From UBA11574 sp963752565 (GTDB lineage Bacteria > Desulfobacterota > Desulfobacteria > Desulfobacterales > UBA11574): DNA of 64,000 bases. Each line of letters opens with the position of its first letter. Within the stretch, counting starts at the first letter, position 1. The stretch is from NCBI GenBank assembly GCA_963752565.1, contig CAVVZC010000017.1:1-64000 (forward strand). Reading direction: 5' to 3'. Below are positions 1 through 8,210 of the stretch, one piece after another. The position numbers and the translations under genes were made by a program. The notes below the pieces were generated by a model. The model did no database searches and was not told where the DNA came from. It was given only the letters and a program-made list of their open reading frames with translations.

Positions 1-677
1 GGTATTACGACAACCAAACCGGTGAGTTTATCAGTAGAGATCCGCTCGAATATGTCGATGGGATGTCACCGTATCGCGGATATCTAGTGCCAAACGGAAA
101 CGATCCAGAGGGTAAGTGTCAAGGTCCATGCGCATGGGGAGAGAAGATAAACTGCATTGTCAACTTCGGTTTGAGACGATGCGCAACAGGTTCCGACTGC
201 CGTTATGTGGGTAAGTGGGGATCGGAAGAGTTTGCGGACGAAGAGGGTTATCCCTTGACTGATCCGGGAATCGACGCGATGCGACATTGCTTATGGGCGT
301 GTTGTATATCGGAACGTCTTAGCCTTAAATTTGCTTGCCAAATCACCGATAATCACGAAATTTGCAATCAGCACAATACAGGAGAACATTGTAAAGATTT
401 TTATAACAATCGGGTTGGTGCGACATTCGGACAATATCAGCCCAGTGATTGCAAGGGATACTGCAAGCAAGCACTGGAAGATCCTCAGGGCGTTAACGGG
501 ATCAGGCTTCAAGTTAAGATTGGGTGTGATGCCAATTCACATACGCTCAATGGAGTTATCGCAGCATTTCCGAATGCACGATGTGATCTCCCATTTACGG
601 TGCCGGGAAAGGGCCGCGTTTGCCCAGCGGTGGATGGCCCAAAGCTAGAAATTGATAAAATTCAAAAACATGCCTAG
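1..677 (+). CDS. RHS repeat-associated core C-terminus with toxin tip (5' end outside window)
   Basis: The reading frame enters from the left edge with YYDNQTGEFISRDPLEYVDG, the hallmark of the RHS core end, so this is the last part of a large RHS/YD-repeat polymorphic toxin that is displayed or secreted and releases a variable C-terminal domain. The ~185-residue tip is Cys-rich and contains GIDAMRHCLWACC, TDNHE and FYNNRVGATFG. That D-x-x-R-H-x-x-W ... H-E ... NN-x-V-G arrangement resembles the DUF6973-type tips seen at RHS ends; this is from memory and the activity is unknown. The next gene overlaps its stop codon, as toxin/immunity pairs often do. The upstream bulk of the gene cannot be seen. 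Confidence 0.75.
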   Translation, partial: YYDNQTGEFISRDPLEYVDGMSPYRGYLVPNGNDPEGKCQGPCAWGEKINCIVNFGLRRCATGSDCRYVGKWGSEEFADEEGYPLTDPGIDAMRHCLWACCISERLSLKFACQITDNHEICNQHNTGEHCKDFYNNRVGATFGQYQPSDCKGYCKQALEDPQGVNGIRLQVKIGCDANSHTLNGVIAAFPNARCDLPFTVPGKGRVCPAVDGPKLEIDKIQKHA

Positions 678-1046
678 ATATAAACTGCGAACTTGCCTCT
701 ACGCTACAACAATAGCTGCGATTGCCGTTTATGTAGGCGTTTTTGCGTGGGGTGCGAAGTCTCACCAAATACGTGACGCCGACATACGCATAAACCAGAA
801 ATTAGAAATTAGTACGTTCAAGGATCCGCACTATTTGGAAATATGGCTGTCTGGCGAAATTGATGGGGAAGCCATCATTGTTTCTCACAACGGAATGGTT
901 ACAGCAATCGGGCCACCGCCTTTTTTCCCAAGAAAGTGCAGGGCGATATTTACGTAAAAAACTCCGTCATAGAATACAAACCTAACACTTCGGTAACCAA
1001 AGGATTTGTTAGTATTCGTTACTATTTTCGTGGACAGATCCTTTGA
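670..1046 (+). pseudogene. small membrane-anchored protein, candidate immunity protein, frameshifted
   Basis: An ATG overlaps the end of the RHS toxin gene by 8 bp. The product starts with a short basic stretch and one hydrophobic segment (residues ~7-28) followed by a polar domain. The frame closes at 957, but the -1 frame continues with sensible residues (KKVQGDIYVKNSVIEYKP) to a stop at 1044-1046. The switch falls at a T6C3 tract (921-929) that also reads as a T-TTT-TTC slippery heptamer. Position directly behind an RHS tip suggests a cognate immunity protein; I do not recognise the family. It could be a true frameshift, a sequencing indel or programmed frameshifting. The upstream TTG at 652 is a weaker start choice. 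Confidence 0.45.
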
Positions 1047-1953
1047 GGGAAAAAACACAGGCCATCGCGACCTTTTGCCCGGGGGAACATTCGTGGAAGG
1101 CGGCCTGGGTGATAAAGAAACACTCAACCGATTATTTTCATCACACAGCATTTCCGCGGTCATGCATTTTGCTGCATTTTCAATTGTTGGTGAATCCATG
1201 GAAAATCCCCTGAAATACTATCGCAACAATCTTGCTGCAACGACAGCGCTCTTGAGTGCAATGATCCGGCATGATGTCAAGCGGTTTATTTTTTCTTCCA
1301 CTGCTGCGGTTTACGGGGAGCCGTTAGAAATCCCAGTAACGGAAAATCATCCGTGTAATCCCACAAACCCATATGGTGCAACTAAAATCGCTGTCGAAAG
1401 GATGCTTCATGATTGCGATTCGTCCTATGGCTTAAAATATATCAGCCTGAGATATTTTAATGCTTCGGGTGCGGATGAGTCCGGCACAATCGGAGAAAGA
1501 CACACTCAAGAAACCCACCTTATTCCTCTGGTGTTAAAAGTTGCAACCGGTGAACGGGAGGATATCAGGATATTCGGGACAGATTATCCCACACCTGATG
1601 GAACATGTATCAGAGATTATATCCATGTCAGTGATTTAACTCAGGCGCATTTACTGGCACTAAAAGCGCTTTTATCAGACGGGGAGAGTGCTGTTTATAA
1701 CCTGGGAAACAACCAGGGGTATTCGGTTCGAGAGGTGGTTGAGTTGGCTAAAAAAGTAACCGGCAAAACAATACCGGTTCTTGAAGCCGATAGAAGGCCG
1801 GGTGATCCGGCAAGACTCATCGCAAGTTCTGAAAAAATAAAAACATCGCTGGGATGGAAGCCCAAGTACGAAAATCTGAAAACAATTATCAAGACAGCCT
1901 GGGTATGGCATCAGAAAGAAGCTGCCAAGAATATCACAGGAGGTAAAAAGTGA
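1006..1953 (+). pseudogene. galE: UDP-glucose 4-epimerase, 5'-truncated
   Basis: From about 1054 onward the protein is a textbook GalE of the extended SDR family: NTGHRDLLPGG, VMHFAAFSIVGES, the FSSTAAVYG serine, the catalytic NPYGATK Tyr-x3-Lys pair, and PTPDGTCIRDYIHVSDL. It would interconvert UDP-glucose and UDP-galactose for surface polysaccharide. The first ~30-35 residues, which carry the Gly-rich NAD-binding loop (TGGAGYIGS type), are absent. In their place the frame runs back through DNA that codes the end of the upstream candidate immunity gene in another frame. A protein without this loop should not bind NAD. The break lies near 1046-1056. Stop overlaps the next gene's start. Confidence 0.8.
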
Positions 1954-2459
1954 TAAAAAAACATACCATACTGGTCGTTGACGATGAGGAATTATTTATA
2001 GAGTATATTCAGCGCATATTGTCAGATGAAAACTACAACGTCATCTCAGCCTCTAGCGGTCAGGAAGGGATTGCTCTATTGGAAAAACAACAAGTAAGCA
2101 TGGTGATCAGCGAGTATAAAATACCGTTAATGAACGGGCTGGAATTTTTGGAAAAAGTGAGAATCATCTATCCGGACATATTGACCATCATGGTGACGGA
2201 CCATGCAGATATCGAACTGGTCATAAAGGCCGTTAATGAAGCAGGCGTATACAAATTCCTTTTAAAGTCTTGGGATGACATCGACTTCAAAAATACGATA
2301 AAAAAAACCCTGGAATCACTTCAGGTGATAAAGGAACGGGATGTGTTGATTCGGAAGGTGAAGACCCACGAAGCCACGCTGAAAGAACTTGAAAAAAGAT
2401 ATCCCGGCATAACCAAAGTGGAAAAAGACGAAGACGGTTACATTTTACCCTATGACTGA
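1950..2459 (+). CDS. single-domain response regulator with Glu at the phosphoacceptor position
   Basis: A CheY-like receiver of 169 residues: acidic pair D11-D12, switch T83 and conserved K106 are present, and a short charged helix follows with no output domain. At the phosphoacceptor position the motif reads ISEYKIP, giving E55 instead of Asp. Asp-to-Glu at this site is a familiar phosphomimic in engineered receivers, so the protein may be locked in an active-like state (inference). The K106-Pro pair is K-Ser here. It begins inside the last codons of galE, so the two are translationally coupled. No kinase is adjacent. Confidence 0.8.
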   Translation: MIKKHTILVVDDEELFIEYIQRILSDENYNVISASSGQEGIALLEKQQVSMVISEYKIPLMNGLEFLEKVRIIYPDILTIMVTDHADIELVIKAVNEAGVYKFLLKSWDDIDFKNTIKKTLESLQVIKERDVLIRKVKTHEATLKELEKRYPGITKVEKDEDGYILPYD

Positions 2460-2606
2460 AGCTTAAATCTTATGTGAAATGTTTCGTTAAAGTTTAAGTC
2501 TTTTTAGGACGATAATTACGATCAAAAAACGACGAATAGACGAATAGTAAAATTGCGTAATCACGGTATTTTTAAAATCTCCTTTAACTTCCACCTAAAC
2601 TGGGCG

Positions 2607-2860
2607 TTTCAAATAGTGACAGGAATATAAAAAATTAATAATTATAGATAAATATACATTGCTAAAATCGCTAATAGGTCTTATCCAATAGGTGGATGTA
2701 TTTATTCAAAAAATCGTCACCATTTGAAACCCTTCGGGATTGCCGATTTTACCGAATCTGTTGCGTTATAAGACATTTGCAGTAGAAGACTACGGCTGCA
2801 TGTCTCATGCCTTGCATCTCCGGCAAATTCGACAATCGCTCAATTTAGGTTCCATATTCC
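2607..2860. repeat. inverted-repeat element plus large imperfect palindrome
   Basis: Two structures lie side by side. GTTTCAAATAGTGAC (2607-2621) is matched in inverse by GTCACCATTTGAAAC (2716-2730), bounding an AT-rich ~124 bp unit. Next, 2738-2850 folds on itself: GATTGCCGA...CGACAATC at the ends and GCAGTAG-aaga-CTACggCTGC at the centre, inside AGACAT/ATGTCT. It looks like a dispersed non-autonomous repeat and occupies the leader of the next gene. Confidence 0.55.
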
Positions 2861-2865
2861 CGCTT

Positions 2866-4263
2866 ATGAAAAATAAACTGAATATATATCCGATTCTGTT
2901 GGCCGGCGGAGCAGGAACACGGTTGTGGCCTGTATCGAGACAGTTCCATCCCAAACAGCTCGTTAAATTCATTGGCGAGGATTCACTTATCCAGAGCACC
3001 ATCAAAAGGCTGACGCCGACCCTAAACATGGAAAATATCCGTATCGTTTGTGGAAAAGACCATGTTTACGAAACGGCAAGACACATGGAAGAGATGGGGA
3101 TATCCGCTGAAAAAAAAATTCTTGCAGAACCCTGTGGCCGCAATACCGCTCCCGCCATTCTCTTGGCAATGCTCCAGCTTATTGAAAAAGAGAACGATGC
3201 AGTGTTGTGCGTCTTCCCCGCGGACCATGTCATTCGAGATGAAGGTGTATTTCACGAAAGATTGAAATCAGCAGTAAAACTTGCAGAAATGGGATATATT
3301 GTGACTTTTGGAATAACACCGCGTTATCCGGAAACCGGTTACGGATATATCGAGGGCGCCGAAGAAATAGCGTTTGGGGGGCTTTCTGTAAAAAGATTTG
3401 TTGAAAAACCTGACCTGAAAACCGCCGAACAATATATTGACGCGGGTAATTACTTTTGGAATAGCGGCATGTTTACTTTTAAGGCTTCGGTAATGATTCA
3501 GGAATTAGGTGTCCACCATTCTGAGCTTCTTTATAAAATGAAGCAATTGTCTTTAGAAGAAACCCCGGTTTCCCTGAAAGATTACCAGCAGCTGCCGAAC
3601 ATTTCCATTGACTATGCAGTTATGGAAAAAACAGATAAAGCGGCTGTTTTGCCTTCAGATTTTGGTTGGAGCGATATTGGCTCATGGAAATCTCTTTATG
3701 ATTTCGGACCAAAGGATACTAACGGCAATGTCATCGAGGGCGACGTTATTTCAGAAAACACCCAAAATTGCTTAATCATGGGACATGAACGGCTGATTGC
3801 AACCAACAAAATAAAAAACGTGGTTGTTGTGGAAACGCCGGACTCTGTTTTTGTCTCTGATTTGGAAAACAGCCGTGATGTAAAATCTATCGTTGAAAAG
3901 CTGAAGGAAAAAGGGAGGAGTGAACACCAAAAACATAAGACATCATACCATCAATGGGGAACCTTTACGGTTTTAGAAACAACACCTGATTTCAGTGTCG
4001 CAAGGCGCGACATGTATCCCGGCTCAAAATGTGAGATTAAAACCGATGTTTCAACCGTCAAACATCTGATCGTGATTAAAGGCGTCGCCAAATCAACAAC
4101 AAATAACCAGAGCAAGTTCTTCAATGCAGGGCAATCCTTGGTACTCTTAGAAAAGGAGATGGTTATACTGGAAAACATCGGGGATGAATCGCTAATTGTC
4201 ATTGGCGTTAAAACAAATTCAATACTCGAGGATTCATCAACCGTTAGAGTTAAAGGACAATAA
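2866..4263 (+). CDS. manC: mannose-1-phosphate guanylyltransferase / mannose-6-phosphate isomerase-like (type II)
   Basis: Makes GDP-mannose from mannose-1-phosphate and GTP. The N-terminal nucleotidyltransferase domain has LLAGGAGTRLWPVSR near residue 10, the FVEKPD lysine, and DYAVMEKT. Residues ~350-465 form the cupin domain that in bifunctional relatives isomerises fructose-6-P, but the usual metal-binding Q-x-H-x-H-R-x-E-H-W stretch is replaced by CEIKTDVSTVKHLIVI. The isomerase function is therefore probably lost. The ATG at 2866 is chosen because homology starts just behind it; the frame is open 126 nt further upstream but that is repeat DNA. No strong ribosome site is visible. First of a three-gene sugar-nucleotide operon. 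Confidence 0.88.
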   Translation: MKNKLNIYPILLAGGAGTRLWPVSRQFHPKQLVKFIGEDSLIQSTIKRLTPTLNMENIRIVCGKDHVYETARHMEEMGISAEKKILAEPCGRNTAPAILLAMLQLIEKENDAVLCVFPADHVIRDEGVFHERLKSAVKLAEMGYIVTFGITPRYPETGYGYIEGAEEIAFGGLSVKRFVEKPDLKTAEQYIDAGNYFWNSGMFTFKASVMIQELGVHHSELLYKMKQLSLEETPVSLKDYQQLPNISIDYAVMEKTDKAAVLPSDFGWSDIGSWKSLYDFGPKDTNGNVIEGDVISENTQNCLIMGHERLIATNKIKNVVVVETPDSVFVSDLENSRDVKSIVEKLKEKGRSEHQKHKTSYHQWGTFTVLETTPDFSVARRDMYPGSKCEIKTDVSTVKHLIVIKGVAKSTTNNQSKFFNAGQSLVLLEKEMVILENIGDESLIVIGVKTNSILEDSSTVRVKGQ

Positions 4264-4264
4264 T

Positions 4265-5596
4265 ATGAGCGATAAAAGTGAAGCATGTTTAAAATTGCTG
4301 GAGATGATCGATCAGAAAACAGTTGTGATTGGAATCATCGGTTTAGGCTATGTCGGGTTGCCTTTGGCCATTCATTTTGGGCAAAAAGGTTTTGGTGTTA
4401 TCGGGTTCGATCTCGATTCAAGAAAGATCGATAAACTCCTTCATGGAGAATCGTATATCAAGCACATTTCTTCTGAATCGATTAAGGAAATGTTCGATGC
4501 AAAACAATTTGATGTGACCATCGATTTTAGTCGTCTTAGCGAGGCGGATTGTATATTGATCTGTGTTCCGACGCCTCTTACGGAAAAGATGGAGCCGGAT
4601 TTGAGCTACCTTTTGCAAACAACGGAGACCATCGCCGAGAATTTGCGCAAAGGGCAATTGATAGTACTGGAAAGTACAACCTATCCGGGGACCACCCAGG
4701 AAATGCTTCTCCCTCGTCTCGCTTCAAACCATATGAAGGTCGGGGAGGACTTTTTTCTGGCTTTTTCTCCGGAAAGAGAAGATCCTGGAAATAAAAAATA
4801 TACCGCCACAAATATCCCCAAAGTGGTGGGGGGTACTACCAAATCCTGCCTGGACGTCGCCTGTGCCATGTATAACTCCATCACCCGGGCCGTTCCTGTT
4901 TCTTCTACCCAGACAGCTGAACTGAGCAAGCTTTTGGAAAACACGTTTCGTTCCGTAAATATTGCTCTGGTGAACGAATTGAAAATTCTTGCACATAAAA
5001 TGGGCATCGATCTTTTTGAAGTTATTGAGGCTGCGGCCACAAAGCCTTTTGGTTATACCCCCTTTTATCCCGGGCCTGGTCTGGGTGGGCATTGCATCCC
5101 CATTGACCCTTTTTATCTTGCCTGGAAAGCCAAGGAATATGATTTTTCGACCCGTTTTATCCAGCTTGCCGGAGAAATCAACGTTTCCATGCCGTATTAT
5201 GTGATTGAAAAGACAATAGAGGCTCTCAATAACCATCGAAAAAGTCTCAATGGCAGCCGCATTCTGGTTCTTGGTGTTGCATATAAAAAAGATGTTGATG
5301 ATGATAGAGAGTCTCCTGGGTATGCCATTATGAAAATGCTCTTGGAAAAGGGTGCCATTGTAAATTACAATGATCCCTGGATACCTAAACTGCATACCAC
5401 CCGGAAATATAATTTTCAGATGGAATCGACTCCCATCACCCCGGAATTGCTTGCAAGCATGGATGCAGTAATCATTATTACCGATCATAGTGACTATAAC
5501 TTTGCCGAAATTGTCGAGCACTCCAATCTGGTGATCGATACCCGTAATGCGACCAAAGGGATAAAAGGGGCAAGCGAAAAGATTGTTATGGCATAA
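4265..5596 (+). CDS. UDP-N-acetyl-hexosamine 6-dehydrogenase (WbpA/TviB/WecC type)
   Basis: Oxidises a UDP-HexNAc to the uronic acid with two NAD+. The protein (443 aa) has the Rossmann motif GIIGLGYVGLPLAIHFG at residue ~20, the catalytic cysteine in GLGGHCIPIDPFYL, and the C-terminal UDP-binding domain with VLGVAYKKDVDDDRESP. It starts 1 nt after the stop of the upstream guanylyltransferase. The exact substrate (GlcNAc, GalNAc or ManNAc) cannot be told from sequence reading. It supplies an acidic sugar for O-antigen, capsule or exopolysaccharide. Confidence 0.88.
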   Translation: MSDKSEACLKLLEMIDQKTVVIGIIGLGYVGLPLAIHFGQKGFGVIGFDLDSRKIDKLLHGESYIKHISSESIKEMFDAKQFDVTIDFSRLSEADCILICVPTPLTEKMEPDLSYLLQTTETIAENLRKGQLIVLESTTYPGTTQEMLLPRLASNHMKVGEDFFLAFSPEREDPGNKKYTATNIPKVVGGTTKSCLDVACAMYNSITRAVPVSSTQTAELSKLLENTFRSVNIALVNELKILAHKMGIDLFEVIEAAATKPFGYTPFYPGPGLGGHCIPIDPFYLAWKAKEYDFSTRFIQLAGEINVSMPYYVIEKTIEALNNHRKSLNGSRILVLGVAYKKDVDDDRESPGYAIMKMLLEKGAIVNYNDPWIPKLHTTRKYNFQMESTPITPELLASMDAVIIITDHSDYNFAEIVEHSNLVIDTRNATKGIKGASEKIVMA

Positions 5597-5617
5597 GAGG
5601 AGGAGGGAAGGGCGCAC

Positions 5618-6505
5618 ATGAAAGGAATAATTTTGGCCGGCGGTTCAGGAACCCGGTTGTATCCGATAACCCGTGTTGTAAGCAAACAGCTTTTGCCGGT
5701 CTACGATAAACCGATGGTCTACTACCCGCTGTCTGTTTTGATGCTGGCAGGCATTAGGGACATTCTTCTTATTTCCACGCCTGAGGATTTGCCTTTGTTT
5801 AAAAAACTCCTTGGAGACGGATCACACCTGGGACTCTCCTTTATTTACGAAGAACAGCCTCGACCCGAAGGTTTGGCCCAGGCCTTTCTCATCGGCAAAT
5901 CATTTATCGGGAATGATCCGGTCTGTTTAATCCTTGGGGACAACATATTTTACGGGCATACCCTTACAGACATTTTAAAACGGGCGGTTCGACTCAATAA
6001 AGGCGGCCTGATTTTCGGGTATCTGGTCAAAGACCCCGAACGTTACGGTGTGGTGGAGTTTGATTCGAACGGCAATGTCATCGGCATTGAGGAGAAACCC
6101 AAGAAGCCAAAATCGAATTATGCCGTTCCAGGGTTATATGTCTATGATAATGACGTTATCGATATTGCCGCCAATCTAAAGCCTTCTGCCAGGGGAGAAC
6201 TTGAAATTACAGATGTTAACCTTGAATATTTGAGAAGGGGGCAGCTTAAGGTTGAGCTCCTGGGAAGAGGCTTTGCCTGGCTGGACACCGGAACCCAGGA
6301 AGCACTTCAGCAAGCTGCCAGTTACATGCAGGCCATTCAGGAAAGACAGGGGCTTAAAGTGTCATGCATTGAAGAGATTGCATATAATCTCGGTTACATC
6401 AACAAGGAACAACTGACTAATATTGCGACGGATATGGCACAGAACGAATACGGACAGTACCTTATGGAATTAATCGCCGAAAAGGAAAATAATTTTCCTG
6501 CTTGA
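5618..6505 (+). CDS. rmlA: glucose-1-phosphate thymidylyltransferase
   Basis: First enzyme of dTDP-rhamnose synthesis: glucose-1-P plus dTTP to dTDP-glucose. The 295-residue protein shows the signature IILAGGSGTRLYPITR, KQLLPVYDKPMVYYPLS, LGDNIFYG and GYLVKDPERYGVVEF. It has the full family length. A strong Shine-Dalgarno (AGAGGAGGAGGG) precedes the ATG, 21 nt after the dehydrogenase stop, so it belongs to the same operon. rmlBCD are not in the window. Confidence 0.93.
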   Translation: MKGIILAGGSGTRLYPITRVVSKQLLPVYDKPMVYYPLSVLMLAGIRDILLISTPEDLPLFKKLLGDGSHLGLSFIYEEQPRPEGLAQAFLIGKSFIGNDPVCLILGDNIFYGHTLTDILKRAVRLNKGGLIFGYLVKDPERYGVVEFDSNGNVIGIEEKPKKPKSNYAVPGLYVYDNDVIDIAANLKPSARGELEITDVNLEYLRRGQLKVELLGRGFAWLDTGTQEALQQAASYMQAIQERQGLKVSCIEEIAYNLGYINKEQLTNIATDMAQNEYGQYLMELIAEKENNFPA

Positions 6506-6561
6506 TTCGACAGGATGTATAGGCGAATAGGGACTATACTTGACAGTTCAATCTTTGAAGA

Positions 6562-6596
6562 TAGATATCAGAATACTTTTTTAGCACTGATATCTA
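6562..6596. terminator. hairpin downstream of rmlA
   Basis: TAGATATCAG pairs perfectly with CTGATATCTA around a 15-nt loop, about 55 nt past the rmlA stop. There is no U-tract on either strand right after it, so it may be a processing or Rho-related end rather than a classical intrinsic terminator. Confidence 0.35.
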
Positions 6597-6691
6597 CGAA
6601 ATTATAGCATTATCGCCGCGGACATGCTTGGTGATATGTTATGAAGGTATCTGGTAAATCCGGTTCGATATCTATTAATTCTAACATTCTA

Positions 6692-6722
6692 TTTTGTGAT
6701 GCGATAATATTGTATCACAAAA
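6692..6722. repeat. 9-bp inverted repeat
   Basis: TTTTGTGAT (6692-6700) and ATCACAAAA (6714-6722) form a perfect inverted repeat with a 13-nt spacer. It could be a regulator site or a simple hairpin; nothing else identifies it. Confidence 0.3.
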
Positions 6723-6750
6723 ATTATACCCTGTTCCTTTCTTGACATGC

Positions 6751-6849
6751 CTTGCCAAGACCTGCACCACTCACAACAACAATTGATATACAGATATCAT
6801 ATTTTTTGATGTCAGGTTAAATAAATCCTATTCTTGAAAATTGTCAAAA
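6751..6849 (+). repeat. dispersed ~100 bp repeat, copy A
   Basis: This stretch (core CAACAATTGATATACAGATA, then ATTTTT, TGTCAGGT and TAAATCCTATT) reappears in reverse orientation at 23162-23259 with most bases conserved over its whole length. A weaker match, sharing the CCTTGCCA and ACAGATATCAT blocks, lies around 37990-38052. Neither copy is coding. Such short, non-coding, dispersed copies fit a MITE-like or other non-autonomous element. Confidence 0.6.
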
Positions 6850-6876
6850 CGTTTCTGCCTAAGGACAACAAAGTTT

Positions 6877-7326
6877 TTAGACAAAAAACCAAATCCTTTG
6901 CATTCGACTTTGGTTGATGTACTGTGCACCAACATTGAGATCGGTAATTCTTATTATTTTGACGGGTTCTTGGACTCTCGTTCTCATTGGATTATCTAAA
7001 GTAAATATCAATTTAACTGTATCATCTTTGGAAAAATTATGTGGTTTAAGAGTTGCAAAATTGATTCCGGTCATTGAAATGTTTTCGATGAGTATTTCTC
7101 CCTTTTCATCTTTCTCTTGGACAAAGTATTCACCAGCTACCCGGACATTTTTACGGTAATGCCTTCGAAAATCCAAGGTAAGCCGAAAAACTTCACCACA
7201 TCGGCATTTAGCCTTCAGCCTTTTATGAGTATCCTTGAACTTCGTTACATCTAAATTATTATTTATTCCGCACTTGTGACAGTTAATCCTAGCTCGATTG
7301 TTTTCATCAACATAAAATTTTCCCAT
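6877..7326 (-). CDS. PilZ-domain protein with N-terminal zinc ribbon
   Basis: Residues ~16-45 hold two Cys pairs (CHKCG ... CRCGE), a small zinc ribbon. Residues ~50-149 match PilZ: RRHYRKNV is the RxxxR c-di-GMP motif, followed by IENISMTGINF in place of D/N-x-S-x-x-G. It is therefore likely a cytoplasmic c-di-GMP receptor controlling motility or polysaccharide output, which fits the neighbouring sugar genes. An AAGGAGG site sits 6 nt ahead of the ATG. It is transcribed toward rmlA and appears monocistronic. Confidence 0.8.
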   Translation of the reverse strand: MGKFYVDENNRARINCHKCGINNNLDVTKFKDTHKRLKAKCRCGEVFRLTLDFRRHYRKNVRVAGEYFVQEKDEKGEILIENISMTGINFATLKPHNFSKDDTVKLIFTLDNPMRTRVQEPVKIIRITDLNVGAQYINQSRMQRIWFFV

Positions 7327-7358
7327 TAATCATCCTCCTTGGTCCAATTCAAAAACAA

Positions 7359-7387
7359 ACCCCACCTCTCTGTTTGAGAAATGGGGT
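7359..7387 (-). terminator. intrinsic terminator of the RHH gene
   Basis: On the minus strand ACCCCA pairs with TGGGGT, with an inner CTC/GAG pairing, followed by TTTGTTTTTG. The hairpin and its flank up to the stop codon of the upstream RHH gene are shared with 39552-39610, so the 3' untranslated region is duplicated together with that gene type. Confidence 0.65.
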
Positions 7388-7424
7388 CTTAATATTCAGT
7401 CCATGGCAACCTCTCGGTTACAGG

Positions 7425-7631
7425 TTATTTTTTATCTTTCTTTTCGGGTAACTCGTGCCAGTCGATACCCTGCTCCTCCAGGTGCTTTACAGCAATCATT
7501 TCGACCTGCTGGGAGAGACTTCGGAAGCCCTCTTTCGCCAGAACTTCCAGCGCTTCTTTGACACGGGGCGAGGTTTTGAATGTTATCGATGAAGTTTTCA
7601 TTTTTTCGTGATTATTGGTTTTTTTCATCAT
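7425..7631 (-). CDS. ribbon-helix-helix DNA-binding protein
   Basis: A 68-residue basic protein. A beta-strand (SSITFKTSP) is followed by two helices (RVKEALEVLAKEG, SLSQQVEMIAVKHLEEQG), the Arc/MetJ ribbon-helix-helix layout of plasmid and toxin-antitoxin regulators. The tail GIDWHELPEKKDKK resembles the G-x-x-W-K-K ending of the RHH protein at 40459-40620 and of two relics nearby. No partner toxin is adjacent. The ATG pair at 7631/7628 follows an AAAGG site; the frame is open slightly further upstream. Confidence 0.6.
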   Translation of the reverse strand: MMKKTNNHEKMKTSSITFKTSPRVKEALEVLAKEGFRSLSQQVEMIAVKHLEEQGIDWHELPEKKDKK

Positions 7632-7765
7632 TTTACCTTTCATAATAATTACTGTCAAAGTATTTATCAGATTAAATTGTTGATAATAGATATTATATTA
7701 GGATATATTTTATAGAAGAATCTTTCAATTTGGCCACAGGCAAAGAAGAAGAGACCTTGTTCTAA

Positions 7766-7984
7766 AAAGCCAAGGCAGCATACGAGGCCGGTCCCAAACG
7801 CTTTAAGACGAGCCCACATGCCCCACCCGGGATAGACGTTTCAGTTGAACGAGATGATGACCGCATGGTGGTTTTATCCGGCCGCTTGCTTGTTCCGCTG
7901 ATTCGCATAGCCGGTGTTTGGCGGGTAGGCATCTTCAACGTGGAAGAGGACATTACGGACAAGGCGCTTTATGATTTTAGATAA
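7766..7984 (+). pseudogene. unidentified coding remnant without start codon
   Basis: A 72-codon open stretch with natural-looking composition (GPKRFKTSPHAPPGIDV, VVLSGRLLVPLIRIAGVWRV, NVEEDITDKALYDF) is bounded upstream by an in-frame TAA and has no start codon near its beginning. It ends directly against an integrase remnant. I do not recognise the family. It is best read as the 3' end of a lost gene in a decayed mobile-element zone. Confidence 0.4.
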
Positions 7985-8175
7985 GGGGCGGACAAAAAAC
8001 TAAAGGCAAGGGCGTGTCGCCATATTATGTCAGCCAGCAAGCCGGTTACAGCGCCATAAACATCACATGCGATATTTACGGATCCTGGATCCGGAGCGAG
8101 AATAATCGTCATGTCAACTTGCTGGACTCGGAGCACTCATCTGCACCCCAGGCGCACTCTGCGGTGTACGAATAA
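7981..8175 (+). pseudogene. tyrosine recombinase (phage integrase) remnant with internal deletion
   Basis: One frame reads GQKTKGKG, the arm-binding start of this integrase type, and passes straight into SPYYVSQQAGYSAINITCDIY and SENNRHVNLLDSEHSSAP. The latter is the C-terminal end around and after the catalytic tyrosine (the T-x-D-x-Y-G-H-W position, here CDIYGSW). The catalytic Arg/His core and most of the protein are missing and there is no start codon. The N-terminal bases CAAAAAACTAAAGGCAAGGG are nearly identical to those of the integrase stub at 42665-42784. Confidence 0.7.
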
Positions 8176-8210
8176 TGACAACCCAATGAAATTACGGCTA
8201 ATTATTAGCA

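Noticed and set aside
4724..5617. 297-codon antisense frame opposite the UDP-sugar dehydrogenase
   Set aside because: It is a shadow of a well-supported gene and has no family features or ribosome site.
6692..6722. TGTGAT...ATCACA as a CRP-binding site
   Set aside because: The half-sites are too far apart (TGTGA-N15-TCACA rather than N6).
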